A stretch of 64,000 bases of DNA. It comes from Candidatus Manganitrophus sp. (lineage in GTDB: Bacteria > Nitrospirota > Nitrospiria > SBBL01 > Manganitrophaceae). The stretch's first letter is position 1. Every line of letters begins with the position of its first letter. The DNA lies in contig CP114561.1 in the NCBI GenBank assembly GCA_028865235.1, positions 3,430,001 through 3,494,000 on the forward strand, given 5' to 3'. Shown here in pieces: positions 28,744 through 37,877 of this stretch. A program made the position numbers and the translations under genes. Under the pieces are notes generated by a model. That model did no database searches. It was not told where the DNA came from and saw only the letters and a list, made by a program, of their open reading frames with translations.

Positions 28744-29031
28744 TTATCCTTCGGTAGTCTCCGGAGTCAACCTATTCCGGAGGCCGGTCCATTTTCTTTG
28801 CGGTTCAAACCGGAAAGCCAATTTCCCTTCCCGGAGGGCCACCCGTTCCAGCCGGTTCTGAATGGAGATCGTCTCCCACAGAACGCTATGAAAGAGAATT
28901 CCCCCTTCTTTGAACTCAATGCGTGTGATCCCCTCCAACAGAAGATCCTCGCTTCCCGGAAATTCCAGCCAAATCGATTTTCCCATCGGACGAAACGGCT
29001 CCCCCAAGCCTTCTCCCCAAGCCTTCTCCAT
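28744..29031 (-). CDS. Small cytoplasmic protein, possibly CooT-like
   Basis: 95 aa; an internal ATG at 28986 would give 80 aa. The core EDLLLEGITRIEFKEGGI, then LFHSVLWETISIQNRLERVA and LREGKLAFRF, has the strand pattern of CooT-like nickel-binding or RNA-binding small proteins (LLLE-V-IE-E-G-I-GE-V-G-I--ID), but the typical Met-Cys start is absent. It follows the Tad lipoprotein gene by 33 nt and may be the last gene of that operon. Assignment tentative; a conserved hypothetical is the safe call. Confidence 0.5.
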   Translation of the reverse strand: MEKAWGEGLGEPFRPMGKSIWLEFPGSEDLLLEGITRIEFKEGGILFHSVLWETISIQNRLERVALREGKLAFRFEPQRKWTGLRNRLTPETTEG

Positions 29032-29064
29032 TGATGCTCCATTCGGTTTTGATCCGCGTGATGT

Positions 29065-29781
29065 TCACTTCAAGACCGGTTCGGGACGCAGCGTTTTTAA
29101 TGCCTGAAGACGCGACTGAGGCGGACGCCATCCCACCCGCTGCCTCAACGCTTCCTCGTATGAGTTCTCCGCCTCCATGAATTCTCCTCCGGCTTCCTCC
29201 ATCAGACCCCGGTGATAAGCGATGCGCCAGCCGGGCGCGCCGAGCAGCGCGGCCGATCGCAATTCCGCTTTCGCCTCTTCTGTTTTTCCGGAGAAATACA
29301 AGGCGGCGGCATAGACCTCTCTCAACTGGGAATCATCGGGAGATAATTGGATCCGCTCCGAAAGAAACCGGAGGGCAAAGGGAAAATTCCCCTCTTCCAT
29401 CGCGATCCGGGCCCGCATCGCCGCGGCGCTGGGATAAATCGGCTGCAGGGCGAGCGTTCGATCGAGATATCGTTGCGCCTCGGGATACCGTTTCTGAGAG
29501 TAGGCCACCGCCGCCGCGCCCGTCAGGGCCGGCGGATAATGCGGGCAGAGATCGGCGATCTGTTGAATCTCCCGTTCCAGTTGCGCGCAGCGCGCGCCGC
29601 GCTCCGGGTCGGAATGACAGCCCTCCTCCGACGCGATCTTCTGCCAGGAAGCCCAGATTTTCCGAAGCGCCGCTTCCGGCGCGACACACTGGTTCCATAC
29701 CATCTTTGTTTTAGAGGCGCAGCCTCCCAAGAGAACCAAGCCGGCCGCCAGCAGCGTCCATCGCAAGAAGCGTTTGTGCAT
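29065..29781 (-). CDS. tadD: TPR lipoprotein of the Tad pilus locus (TadD-like)
   Basis: About 238-aa outer-membrane-type lipoprotein. Signal peptide MHKRFLRWTLLAAGLVLLGGC with the lipobox LLGGC, then a helical TPR region: ALTGAAAVAYSQKRYPEAQR, YLDRTLALQPIYPSAAAMRA, RIAMEEGNFPFALRFLSERI and YAAALYFSGKTEEAKAELRS. TadD pilotin-like lipoproteins of this type close many tad operons and help assemble the secretin. Frame intact. Start ATG 29781 is preferred because ATG 29793 sits directly on the GAAAGG ribosome site. Confidence 0.8.
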   Translation of the reverse strand: MHKRFLRWTLLAAGLVLLGGCASKTKMVWNQCVAPEAALRKIWASWQKIASEEGCHSDPERGARCAQLEREIQQIADLCPHYPPALTGAAAVAYSQKRYPEAQRYLDRTLALQPIYPSAAAMRARIAMEEGNFPFALRFLSERIQLSPDDSQLREVYAAALYFSGKTEEAKAELRSAALLGAPGWRIAYHRGLMEEAGGEFMEAENSYEEALRQRVGWRPPQSRLQALKTLRPEPVLK

Positions 29782-29820
29782 GAGATTTATCATCCTTTCA
29801 ACGGTTGGAAAGATTTTCTG

Positions 29821-30732
29821 TTAATTAAGCCCTCGAATCACACTGTTCTTGAGCAGGTTGATCGCCTGAAAGATAATCGGTCCGAGGGTGGAGAGAAATA
29901 TCCCGGGTAGAAAGCAGATCACCAGGGGAAAAACCATCTTGACCGGCAAGGTCTGGGACAATAGAAGGACCCGTTCGCGCCGCTGGTTCCGGATCTCCTC
30001 CGCCTGATGCCGAAGCGTCTCCGCCATCCCGGCGCCGACCTGCTCGGCTTGAACGAGCGCGGAGATCAAAATCGACACCGTGGGGAGACCGACTCGGTCG
30101 GCCAATCTGCGGAAACAGTGCACCCTCGGAAAGCCGAGGAGCAATTCACCCTGAAAGATCCGTAATTCATGAAAGAAGGGGCGATCGGTCCGATACGCCG
30201 CCAGGATTCTGGCCAAGGCGGCGTCAAAGCTCAGCCCCCTTCCGCCAGAGAAGAGAGCAGTTCCATCACAAGCGGGAGATCCCGCTCGGTTTCCCGAACG
30301 CGCCGGCGTCGGGCGGCCCGGATCACCGAGACCGGCGCGAAGGCGCACCAGAGAAAAATGATGACCGGGCCGGCGTAGGCGATCGCCCCGAGGGCCTCCC
30401 CCGCCGCCCCCGGAATATAAAAAAAACCCTGCGCCATCCGGGCGACCATTCCCGTTTTCACCATCAAAAATGCGGCCGCGCCGCCGAGGCCGATCCCGGC
30501 CGCCATCGACAGAAAAAAGGGCCGGCGCCTGCGGCTTCCGGTATCCCGCCAGGTAGAGCCAGCGCGCCAACGCGCCGACCGGAAGAGCGGAAGGCGAGAA
30601 GAGCGCTTGTGCCGCGCCGCCGCTCGCCCATCCGGCCCGCTGAAGGCTACGGTATCGGAGGGTCCATGCGGAGGCCTGATAGAGCATCGCGGCGCTCAGC
30701 GCCAGCGCAAATAGAAGTCCAAGCAGCGCCAT
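29821..30732 (-). CDS. tadC: Tad pilus inner-membrane platform protein TadC, two frameshifts
   Basis: GspF-like membrane protein, about 303 aa. N-terminal helix MALLGLLFALALSAAMLYQA, then GLGGAAAFLMVKTG, AYAGPVIIFLWCAFAP, the cytoplasmic T2SSF core RETERDLPLVMELLSSLAEGG / LSFDAALARILAAYR, SILISALVQAEQVGAGMAET and the C-terminal helices FPLVICFLPGIFLSTLGPII. Frames change near 30515 and near 30235, the second between EGG and LSFDAAL in a G-rich run. ATG 30732 has GGAGG 10 nt upstream and follows the tadB stop closely. Works with TadB as the platform on which TadA drives pilin assembly. Confidence 0.85.
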   Translation of the reverse strand: MALLGLLFALALSAAMLYQASAWTLRYRSLQRAGWASGGAAQALFSPSALPVGALARWLYLAGYRKPQAPALFSVDGGRDRPRRRGRIFDGENGNGRPDGAGFFLYSGGGGGGPRGDRLRRPGHHFSLVRLRAGLGDPGRPTPARSGNRAGSPACDGTALFSGGRGLSFDAALARILAAYRTDRPFFHELRIFQGELLLGFPRVHCFRRLADRVGLPTVSILISALVQAEQVGAGMAETLRHQAEEIRNQRRERVLLLSQTLPVKMVFPLVICFLPGIFLSTLGPIIFQAINLLKNSVIRGLN

Positions 30733-30737
30733 CTTTC

Positions 30738-31593
30738 TCAATCCTCCGAGCTGATCCGCCTGATCCAGAGAATCCCGACCGCCTGCAGGACGATCACCCC
30801 GGCCGCGAGATAAGGCCCGATCTCGCTCGTGAGAAAGAAGTGCATCGCGGCCTGATTGGCGCGCCACATGATCCATCCGAGCGCGTAGGAGATCCCCATC
30901 ATCGCCACCACACTCACATGCACCCCCGCCCCTTGGGACTGGATTCGCCGGGTGACCTCGATCCGGTCGCGGATAATCCGCCCGACCAGAGAAAGGGTCG
31001 ACGCCATGCTCCCTCCGCTCCACCATTGGGCGGAGAGAGTGAAGGCAAAGAGCTGAAACGTCTCCAGCGGGATTCGTCTTGCCAGATCGCCGAACGCGGA
31101 AGGGGGGTCATTTCCCATCCGGATCCGGGCGACGAGATCGACCAGGAAGGGCCGGATCGGCTCGCGCGATTCCCGATGCGCCGACTCCAGGGCTTTGGGG
31201 AACGACATCCCGGCGCGGAGGGCGCTGACCATGATGTCGATCGCCTCCGAGAGCTGGGCTTCGATCAGCAACGCGCGGCGCGACGCATAGGCCGACTCCG
31301 CGATAGATCCGATGACGCCGATCAAGCCGCCTAAAGAGACGGCGATCGGAAAAGGGGTCGGCGTCAAACCATAGAGCGAGAGGGCGACCGCCCCGCCGGC
31401 GGCCGAGGCCGCGAGGGTGTATCGGCGAGGAAAGGTCGGCTCCCCGGCGCTCTTTCGGCGCCGCGCCGTCTGCTCCAGAATCCGCTTCTTCGCCTCCTCC
31501 CGCCGCCGGGCATACCGCCGGAGGATCAGCGCGCCGCCGGCGGCGGCGAGGATGAGAATGACGAAGAGAATCTGCCGCGCGGCCCCCCCTCAA
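30738..31593 (-). CDS. tadB: Tad pilus inner-membrane platform protein TadB, one frameshift
   Basis: GspF-like platform protein of about 285 aa. If the G7 run at 31584-31590 is read as G6, TTG 31593 opens MRGAARQILFVILILAAAGG, a membrane helix and then a basic cytoplasmic segment. A second helix region follows, then the T2SSF core EAIDIMVSALRAGMSFPKAL, IRMGNDPPSAFGDLARRIPL, AFTLSAQWWSGGSMASTLS and two C-terminal helices. The start overlaps the tadA stop (TTGA), implying coupled translation. Without the correction only a 209-aa product from TTG 31367 remains. Confidence 0.85.
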
Positions 31594-33016
31594 TCACGGA
31601 ACAGCTCCATCGGAATCTCCACCCCCCGGTTTCGCAACGATTCGGCCAGGCGGGGGACGGTGCCGGTCGCCTTGAATTCTCCCATCAGGCGGCGTCCTTG
31701 AAAGCCCCGGCGTGAAAACTGGAAGATCTCCTGAAGAAGGGGGTAGGCCCTTCCATCCCGGTCATCTCTACGATGCTTTCGACGCGCCGCACCCCGTCTT
31801 CGAACCGGCGCAGATGAACCAGGAGATGAATCGCCGACACGATCTGCTCCCGAATCGCCCGCGACGGCAGCTCCGTTCCGACCATCAGCACCATCGTCTC
31901 CAGCCGGGAGACCGCATCGCGGGGGGAGTTGGCGTGGATCGTGCTCATGCTGCCGTCATGGCCGGTATTCATCGCCTGGAGCATATCCAGTGCCTCCGGC
32001 CCCCGCACCTCCCCGACGATGATCCGATCGGGCCGCATCCGAAGCGCGTTCATCACCAGGTCGCGGATCGTGATGTGGCCCCGCCCCTCCACGTTCGCGG
32101 AGCGCGTTTCCAATCGGACGACATGCTCCTGATCGAGCAGAAGCTCGGCGGTGTCCTCGATCGTGATGATTCTCTCCGTCGGTGAGGCCGACTCCGACAG
32201 GGCGCCGAGCAGGGTCGACTTTCCCGCCCCGGTTCCCCCCGAAATCAGAACGTTAAAACGGTGGCGCACCGCCAAATTTAAGAAGTCGGCCATGGCGGGG
32301 GACATCATCCCGAGATGAATCAGATCGCCCCTGCGGAGGCGTCGGCGACCGAACCGCCGGATCGAGAGGGTCGGTCCGTCCAGCGAAAGCGGGGAAGGGG
32401 TGGCGTTCACGCGGCTGCCGTCCGAGAGCCGAAGATCGGCCATGGGGCAAGCGGTGTCGATCCGCCGTCCCACCTGCGCGGCGATCCGCTCGATCACGCG
32501 GAAGATATGCTCCGCGTCTCGAAACCGCACCTCCGTCCGCTCCAGCACGCCGAAGCGCTCGACATAGACCTGCTCCGGACCGTTCACCAGAATGTCGGTG
32601 ACCGCCGGATCGGCCATCAGCGGGGCGAGGGGACCGAGTCCGACAGTCTCCTCCGTCAGCTCCTCCGCCAGCCGGCGCTGCTCCGCCGCGTTCAAGGGAA
32701 CCGCCTCCGATTCGAGCACCCGGGCGACAAAGCTCTGAACCAGACCGGCGACCTCTTCCTCGTTGATTCCCAAAAGATCGCGCCCCCCCGTCTCGGAGAG
32801 AAACCGCTCCAGCAGCGCCCCCTTGATCGCCACATAGTCGGCCCGCCGCTGCCGGGGAAGGCCGATCGCGTCGGCCTCCGGACCGATCGTCTGAAACAGA
32901 GGCCGCTTGATCGATGTTTTGAACCTTGCGGCGGCTCCCCCCATGAGCGCCCGGCGCAGCCGCTCGCGGTTCTGTCGGACCGGGTCGATCTCTCCGGGAC
33001 CGTCGACCGGCTTCAT
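31590..33016 (-). CDS. tadA: Tad pilus secretion ATPase TadA/CpaF, frameshift near C-terminus
   Basis: Hexameric traffic ATPase powering Flp pilus assembly; about 475 aa. Conserved parts: ILVNGPEQVYVERFGVLE, RVNATPSPLSLDGPTLSIRRF, Walker A ISGGTGAGKSTLLGALSE, Asp box IITIEDTAELLL, Walker B DRIIVGEVRGPEALDMLQAM and the His box GHDGSMSTIHANSP. The last part switches frame in a C5 run near 31740. The true end is PLLQEIFQFSRRGFQGRRL, then MGEFKATGTVPRLAESLRNR, and the stop is at 31590. Its start overlaps the tadZ stop by four bases (ATGA). No membrane segments, as expected. Confidence 0.92.
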
Positions 33017-34247
33017 CCTTGAGCCTCCTTCTGAGCGGGGAGGGTCAACCGTCCGTCCGGCTCTCCGGCGTCTTGAGGGATCTCTTCCGGCTGGGTCGGA
33101 GCGGCGATTTCATCGACCAGCTCAGTCATCTCTCTTCCGAAACGGGAGAGCCAACCGGCGTGGAGGATCAACGGCTCGCCGAGGTTTGCGGAGAGGAGAA
33201 GTTTTTTTTCATAAGGAAAGATATAGTCGAGGGGGCGCGAGAGACGCTGCTCGATGTCGGACGGTTTGAGGCTTCCGGAAAAGGGGCGATAGTTCTGGTT
33301 CAGCACCAGACGCTGGCGGTCCTCGGAGAGCCCGAGGCCTTGAAGCGCGGGGAGGAGCTTCGACATTCCGATGACGCTGGGGGCCATCCCCTGTAGAACA
33401 AGATAAGCAGTGTCCGACAGATCGAGAACCGCCATCGCGGTGCCGTCGAGCAGAGGGAAGGTATCGACCAGGACAAACTTGAACGCCCGGCGGGCCAAAT
33501 TGAGGAAGCGGTAGATCGACTCCTCGTCGACCTCCGCCGCCTCCATCGCATCGGCCGGGGCGGCGAGAAGGTGGAGCCGGCTGGCGTGGACGGTCGCGAG
33601 CTGGCGGAGCAGGGTCTCATCCAGCCGCCCCCGCTCCCGGACCGCATCGACGAGGGTCGTCCGCGGATGAAGATCGAGCATGATGGCGCAGACGCCGAGC
33701 TGGAGAGAGGCATCGATCAACAGGACCTCGTCCGGGTGGCGGAGGGCGAGGGCGCAGGCGGCGTTCACCGCCAGCGTGCTCTTTCCGACCCCCCCTTGTT
33801 GCCGATGAAGCTGATGATCTTCCCGTCGGTATTCCGGACCGGAGGGGGCGCCATAAAGAGCCGGTCGATCAGCTGGCGCAGCTCGGTGCTGGAGAGGGGA
33901 TGTCGAAGGAAATCCTTCACCCCGGCCCGGACCGCTTCGATCAGGAGGAGGTTGTCGGAGTCGACCTCGGCCGGGTTCGAGCGGCACATCGCCGCCAAAA
34001 TCGTCGCGGGGGAGGATCGGAGCGTTTCCCGCGCGAATGTTTTCAGATCGGGCAGGGTCGCCCGATTCAACTCGGCGCAGACCAGCTGCGGCTGTCTGCT
34101 CCGGACGATCTCCTCCGCCTGCGCGAACCCGGGGGCGGAGAAAACGAGCAGACGGCGATCGTTGACCCCCTCCAGGGCCGCCTTGAACTCTTCCTTCAAT
34201 CCGGCGTCATTTCCAATGACCAGTATCTGAACGCTTTTATTATCCAT
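33013..34247 (-). CDS. tadZ: Tad pilus localisation protein TadZ/CpaE, frameshift in P-loop
   Basis: About 411 aa. The N-terminal half is a receiver-like domain (VQILVIGNDAGLKEEFKAAL, ending GVKDFLRHPL) without the usual acidic pocket. The C-terminal half is a MinD/ParA-type ATPase: FIGNKGGVGKSTLAVNAACALA once a G7 run at 33790-33796 is read as G8, then VLLIDASLQLGVCAIMLDL, RAFKFVLVDTFPLLDGTAMA and VLNQNY. TadZ marks the cell pole or site for pilus assembly. Start ATG 34247. It precedes and overlaps tadA. Confidence 0.88.
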
Positions 34248-34280
34248 CAGCCTTCCTTGTTGCCACTTTCCTTGCGGCGC

Positions 34281-35473
34281 TCATCGGACCAGGACCGGCG
34301 CCAGCAGGGCCTCTTCCAGCCCGGCATTGGCATTGAGAAGCTCGGCGCGCTCCGCCTCGCTCAGCGCGGGGAGTCCGCCGATCAGGTGCCGGGTCGCGTT
34401 CCGCGGCGCGATTTGCCCCGCCAATCTCGTGACCTCGACCGTTCCGGGAAGGGTCCCGTTCTGCCGGAGACGGCCGAAGCCGATGACCCGCTCCGTTCCA
34501 TTCACCTCCGCCGCGATCGGAACATAGCCGACGCTGTTCACCGAGAGCGGCGCAGCCGGGACCGAAGGGGGAGGGGGGCGCCGATCGAAAGAACCGGATG
34601 GCCGCTTAAGTCGTTAAAGTGGCCGACTCGGGTCCCGTCCGACATCACGACGCCGGTGGCGGCATCGACCGTGACCGGCATCGGCGTGTCGGGAGGGAGG
34701 TTTTCCCAAAATGCCGCGGTGAGGACGATCCAGGCGGCGCCGGGAATCGTCGGCGTCGACGCGGTCAAGGGATAAGGGCGCCCGACGCTCCATGCCGGCC
34801 GGGCGTCGGCGATCGATGTCCCGCGCACGGTGAACCCCCTCGACCCGAACACCCCCGGACGAAATCAGTGTGCCGAGCCCCAACAAAAGGGGGAGCGGCC
34901 CCCCCGACGCGCTGACGCCGGGCAGCTGGTCGAGGCCCTGTCGATTGTTCGTCCGCCGGAGCCGAACCAGGAAGGCGGGGGCGGTTGCGCTGTCGGCGGC
35001 CGGGGCGGGCGAAAAGTCGGTCCGGATGTAATCCGAATCTTCCGAAGGGGGCCGCCGAGAAAGGTCCCGCTGACCATGTCGCCGTGCGCCAGGTTTTCCG
35101 CATCGTTCAACTGTAGGTCGGGCTTGTAAACCGACGGCGCCGCCGTCAGCGCAATGCGCTTCGAAGCGCCGAATTCGGAGATCCCTTCGGGCTCGGTGAG
35201 CCCGCCGGTAAGGGGCAACTCCGGCCCCGCGCCGAATCCGAGCGGGTCGGACGAGGGATCGAAATCGTTGTCGATCATCCATGCGGCCGTCCGGCGGGCC
35301 GAGATCCGCCTTTCCTGATCTCCCAAACTGTCCCGCTGCCGCAGCCCCTCCAGCGCGGCGGCATCGGTCAGCGACTCCATCTGAACGCGGGTCAGGGTCA
35401 GATATCCGAGGTCGATCGCCAGCGCGCCGAACCCCAGGATCGCAGAAATGATCAATGTAAAAAAGACCAACAT
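34281..35473 (-). CDS. TadG-like pilus-associated protein, three frameshifts
   Basis: N-terminal anchor LVFFTLIISAILGFGALAIDLGYLTLTRVQMESLTDAAAL is the TadE/TadG-like pilus-assembly signature: one helix followed by RVQMESLTDAAALEGLR. The rest is an extracytoplasmic beta-rich domain (GTFLGGPLRKIRI; RTDFSPAPAADSATAPAFLV, RLRRTNNRQGLDQLPGVSAS; GGRVEGVH; WIVLTAAFWENLPPDTPMPV; PIAAEVNGTERVIGFGRLRQ) spread over three frames, with changes near 35000, 34860 and 34560 in G/C runs. About 397 aa joined. ATG 35473 follows GGGAGAG. Role in Tad systems: minor pilin-like or envelope scaffold. Confidence 0.75.
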
Positions 35474-35508
35474 GATTCTCTCCCGTATCGATAGCGAAAG
35501 GATAAAGG

Positions 35509-36555
35509 TTATGGAAGAGCGGCCTTTGACGGCGCCCGCGGATCCACCGGAACGCCGATAAAACCGCGGGCCTGCTCCCTCTTCCCCGACGAGGAGATGA
35601 TCTCCACCATGCTCAGCCTTGGAATGCCTCCGATGCCGGCCGGGACCTCGCCGTCTGAAAGCGCTCTCCCGCCGCTATAGGGGTCCGACGGCTGCAATTC
35701 GGGGGTAAAGCTTTCGGCCGGATCCTCGGGATTTCCGGAGCGGGGGACGACATTGATCTGAGCTTTCACGGCGACCGCCTGTGTCAGCAAGGCGACCTCC
35801 TGCGGATCGACGGCGATCACCGCTTCTTGGACCGGCTTCATCCGGGTGACCGATCCCTGCGTCAGCGAGCTGGACGAGACCGGAATAGACCGGGTTTCCA
35901 GCGGCCCGACCAGAACGCCGTTCTGGACGAGCACCCTCACGGTCGCCTGCTTCATCCAGTTCGTCAGCTCCGCCTGAAGCATCGCCACGTCTTTATAGGG
36001 TCCCCCGATCGAAAGCCCTTTCCCCAGTTTTTCCGTTTCGATCGGAATGGTCGCCACCAGGTCGAACCGGTCCCCCGGACCCAACCCGTAGAGGCCCTGC
36101 ACCTGATCGGCCTGCACCCGCATCCCCCGCTTTCCCGGGGGGATTCCGGCGACCAGTCCCGGACGGGTTCCGGCGGGGAGGAGGTCGGCCTCGGTAAAAA
36201 CATAACCGGGAGATTTATCCCGCTCGAGGACCCGTCCGAGCAGCTCTTTCAAGCTGGTGATCATCTCGGGCCGGACCTGTTCGGCGGGGAGGTGGATCTG
36301 CGACGGTTTTCCGGTGCGGTCGAAAAAATGATCGCGGGTCAGCTTGGTGTGGGCCGGAATCGGGACCCGGGCGATCGGTACCGCGACCAACCCCTCCATG
36401 GAGGGAGGCCTCGATCCCATCGCGAGATCGAGCATCGGAAGCATTCCCGTCGCCCAGAGACCGACTGTAACAAACAGGATCGCCCCCCCCAGCAGGATCG
36501 AGATCGACGCCGGGGTGATCAGTATTCGGCGGCCTCGACGTTCTCCTCTTTTCAT
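35509..36555 (-). CDS. cpaB: Flp pilus assembly protein CpaB/RcpC
   Basis: 348 aa, frame intact. One N-terminal membrane helix (ISILLGGAILFVTVGLWATG), then the SAF/RcpC domain: VAVPIARVPIPAHTKLTRDHF (SAF start), GYVFTEADLLPAGTRPGLVA, GIPPGKRGMRVQADQVQGLY, GLGPGDRFDLVATIP and VRVLVQNGVLVG, ending QEVALLTQAVAVKAQINVV. CpaB proteins stabilise the secretin in the periplasm. The start overlaps the stop of the TadE-like gene (36552-36555). In most tad loci cpaB precedes the secretin; here it lies four genes downstream, a local rearrangement. Confidence 0.88.
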   Translation of the reverse strand: MKRGERRGRRILITPASISILLGGAILFVTVGLWATGMLPMLDLAMGSRPPSMEGLVAVPIARVPIPAHTKLTRDHFFDRTGKPSQIHLPAEQVRPEMITSLKELLGRVLERDKSPGYVFTEADLLPAGTRPGLVAGIPPGKRGMRVQADQVQGLYGLGPGDRFDLVATIPIETEKLGKGLSIGGPYKDVAMLQAELTNWMKQATVRVLVQNGVLVGPLETRSIPVSSSSLTQGSVTRMKPVQEAVIAVDPQEVALLTQAVAVKAQINVVPRSGNPEDPAESFTPELQPSDPYSGGRALSDGEVPAGIGGIPRLSMVEIISSSGKREQARGFIGVPVDPRAPSKAALP

Positions 36556-37443
36556 AACACCACCTCTCGTTCGAAGATCGCCTGACCGGCGAGCAGTTTC
36601 CGGAAGGGACGGACCGTCCGGGCGAACGCGAATTGGCCGCCGAGCCCGTACGATCCGGCGTGCGTCCCGACCGCTTGCGGCGCTCCGGGATCGACCGGGA
36701 AAGAAAGGGAGGTCCCGGCGGGAAGCGCGCAGGCCGGATCGGGATCGATTTGAACCGCGCCGTCATCGGCCCCGATCGGTCCGGCGCTCGGCTCGAAGAG
36801 ACCGGCCGGGTTCGGTAAAAAGCCGCTCAACGACGCCGCCTGGAACGGGTAGTTGATCCGGACGGCGGCCATCCCGCTCTGCGGCGCCCCGCCGTCCAGA
36901 CTGAAGGCCCCACCCGTGATCTCCTCCAGGACGGGGGTAAAGCAGATCGTTTCGGCCCCCCCGCTCCCCGCGAAACCACCCGGGGGATACGCACCCCGTA
37001 GCCGGTGGAAGAGGCCGGATTATTCAGCAGGGCCCCCGGATAGCGGAGAAGCGTGGTGTCGCCGGAATGATCGACGATCATCATCGGCCGGAGCATCTGA
37101 TTCACGAGCGGGAGGGTCGCAAAGAACGCCTGGAGATCTTCGTCGGTCGGAAAAGCCGCCAGGTCGATCACCAGAAGGTCGGGATCGAAGAGGCGGGTGA
37201 CGACCTGCGGCTCCTGCAGCGCCTCCTCGAAGGTGATCGAGGCCGGCAAGGGGGTGAGGGAGAGCTCGCGGGCCGCCACCCGCGCGGCCTCCTGCGCCGC
37301 CTGCGCGATAAAAATCATCCGGCCCATTTCGATTACCATCGCGATAAGGAGGTAGAAAACGAAGGCGATGAGGGCAAACTCCACCATCACCGCCCCCTCT
37401 CGCTCTTGATGATCTGTATGCCCCGCCGCGGCGAAGACGCCAT
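36552..37443 (-). CDS. tadE: TadE-family minor pseudopilin, two frameshifts
   Basis: About 296 aa. From ATG 37443 the start reads MASSPRRGIQIIKSERG; with G6 in place of G5 near 37393 it joins AVMVEFALIAFVFYLLIAMV, the classic TadE N-terminus, then EMGRMIFIAQAAQEAARVAA. A second shift near 36965 joins the C-terminal beta part MAAVRINYPFQAASLSGFLP up to AGQAIFEREVVL. As written, only GTG/ATG starts at about 37390 are open. Processed by the neighbouring prepilin peptidase in well-studied systems. Confidence 0.8.
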
Positions 37444-37447
37444 GCGT

Positions 37448-37853
37448 CTACCCTCCCACCAGTAGAAAGATCAAGAATCCCAGCGCCATCGCCGGGAGAT
37501 AGGCGAATTCCCGGCCTCCTCTGAGGACCGTCCAGAGGGCGGCGATCCCTCCGGCGACGCCGATGTAGAACAGAAGAGAAAAGATCTGCTCGAAGCCGAC
37601 CGATGCGCCGATGCCGACGAGGAGCTTGACGTCGGCCCCGCCGATCCCGCCGAGCCGGAAGAGAAAGAGACCGAGGATCAATCCGACCGACCCCCCCCAG
37701 TAAAAGCGATGTCCATTCCGCCTCTCCGCTATAAACCGACGCCGTGACCACCCAGCCGACCAACACGATGGAGATCCAGTTCGGGATCTGCCGATCGGCC
37801 CGGAGGTCGTAGCCTGCGGCGATGAACACGAGAACAAGCGACACCCACAACAT
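37448..37853 (-). CDS. cpaA: Prepilin peptidase TadV/CpaA, frameshift in a C run
   Basis: Short A24-family aspartic prepilin peptidase, about 135 aa. First helix LWVSLVLVFIAAGYDLRADRQIPNW contains active-site Asp 1 (GYDLRADRQIPN). The second Asp is in GGIGGADVKLLVGIGASVGF. The frame changes between these at a run of eight C (about 37688-37695), so the two catalytic Asp are read in different frames as written. Ends GFLIFLLVGG. It removes leader peptides from Flp and TadE-type pilins. It lies 25 nt after the secretin gene. Confidence 0.87.
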
Positions 37854-37877
37854 CGGGAAACCTCCTCTGCCGGTGTT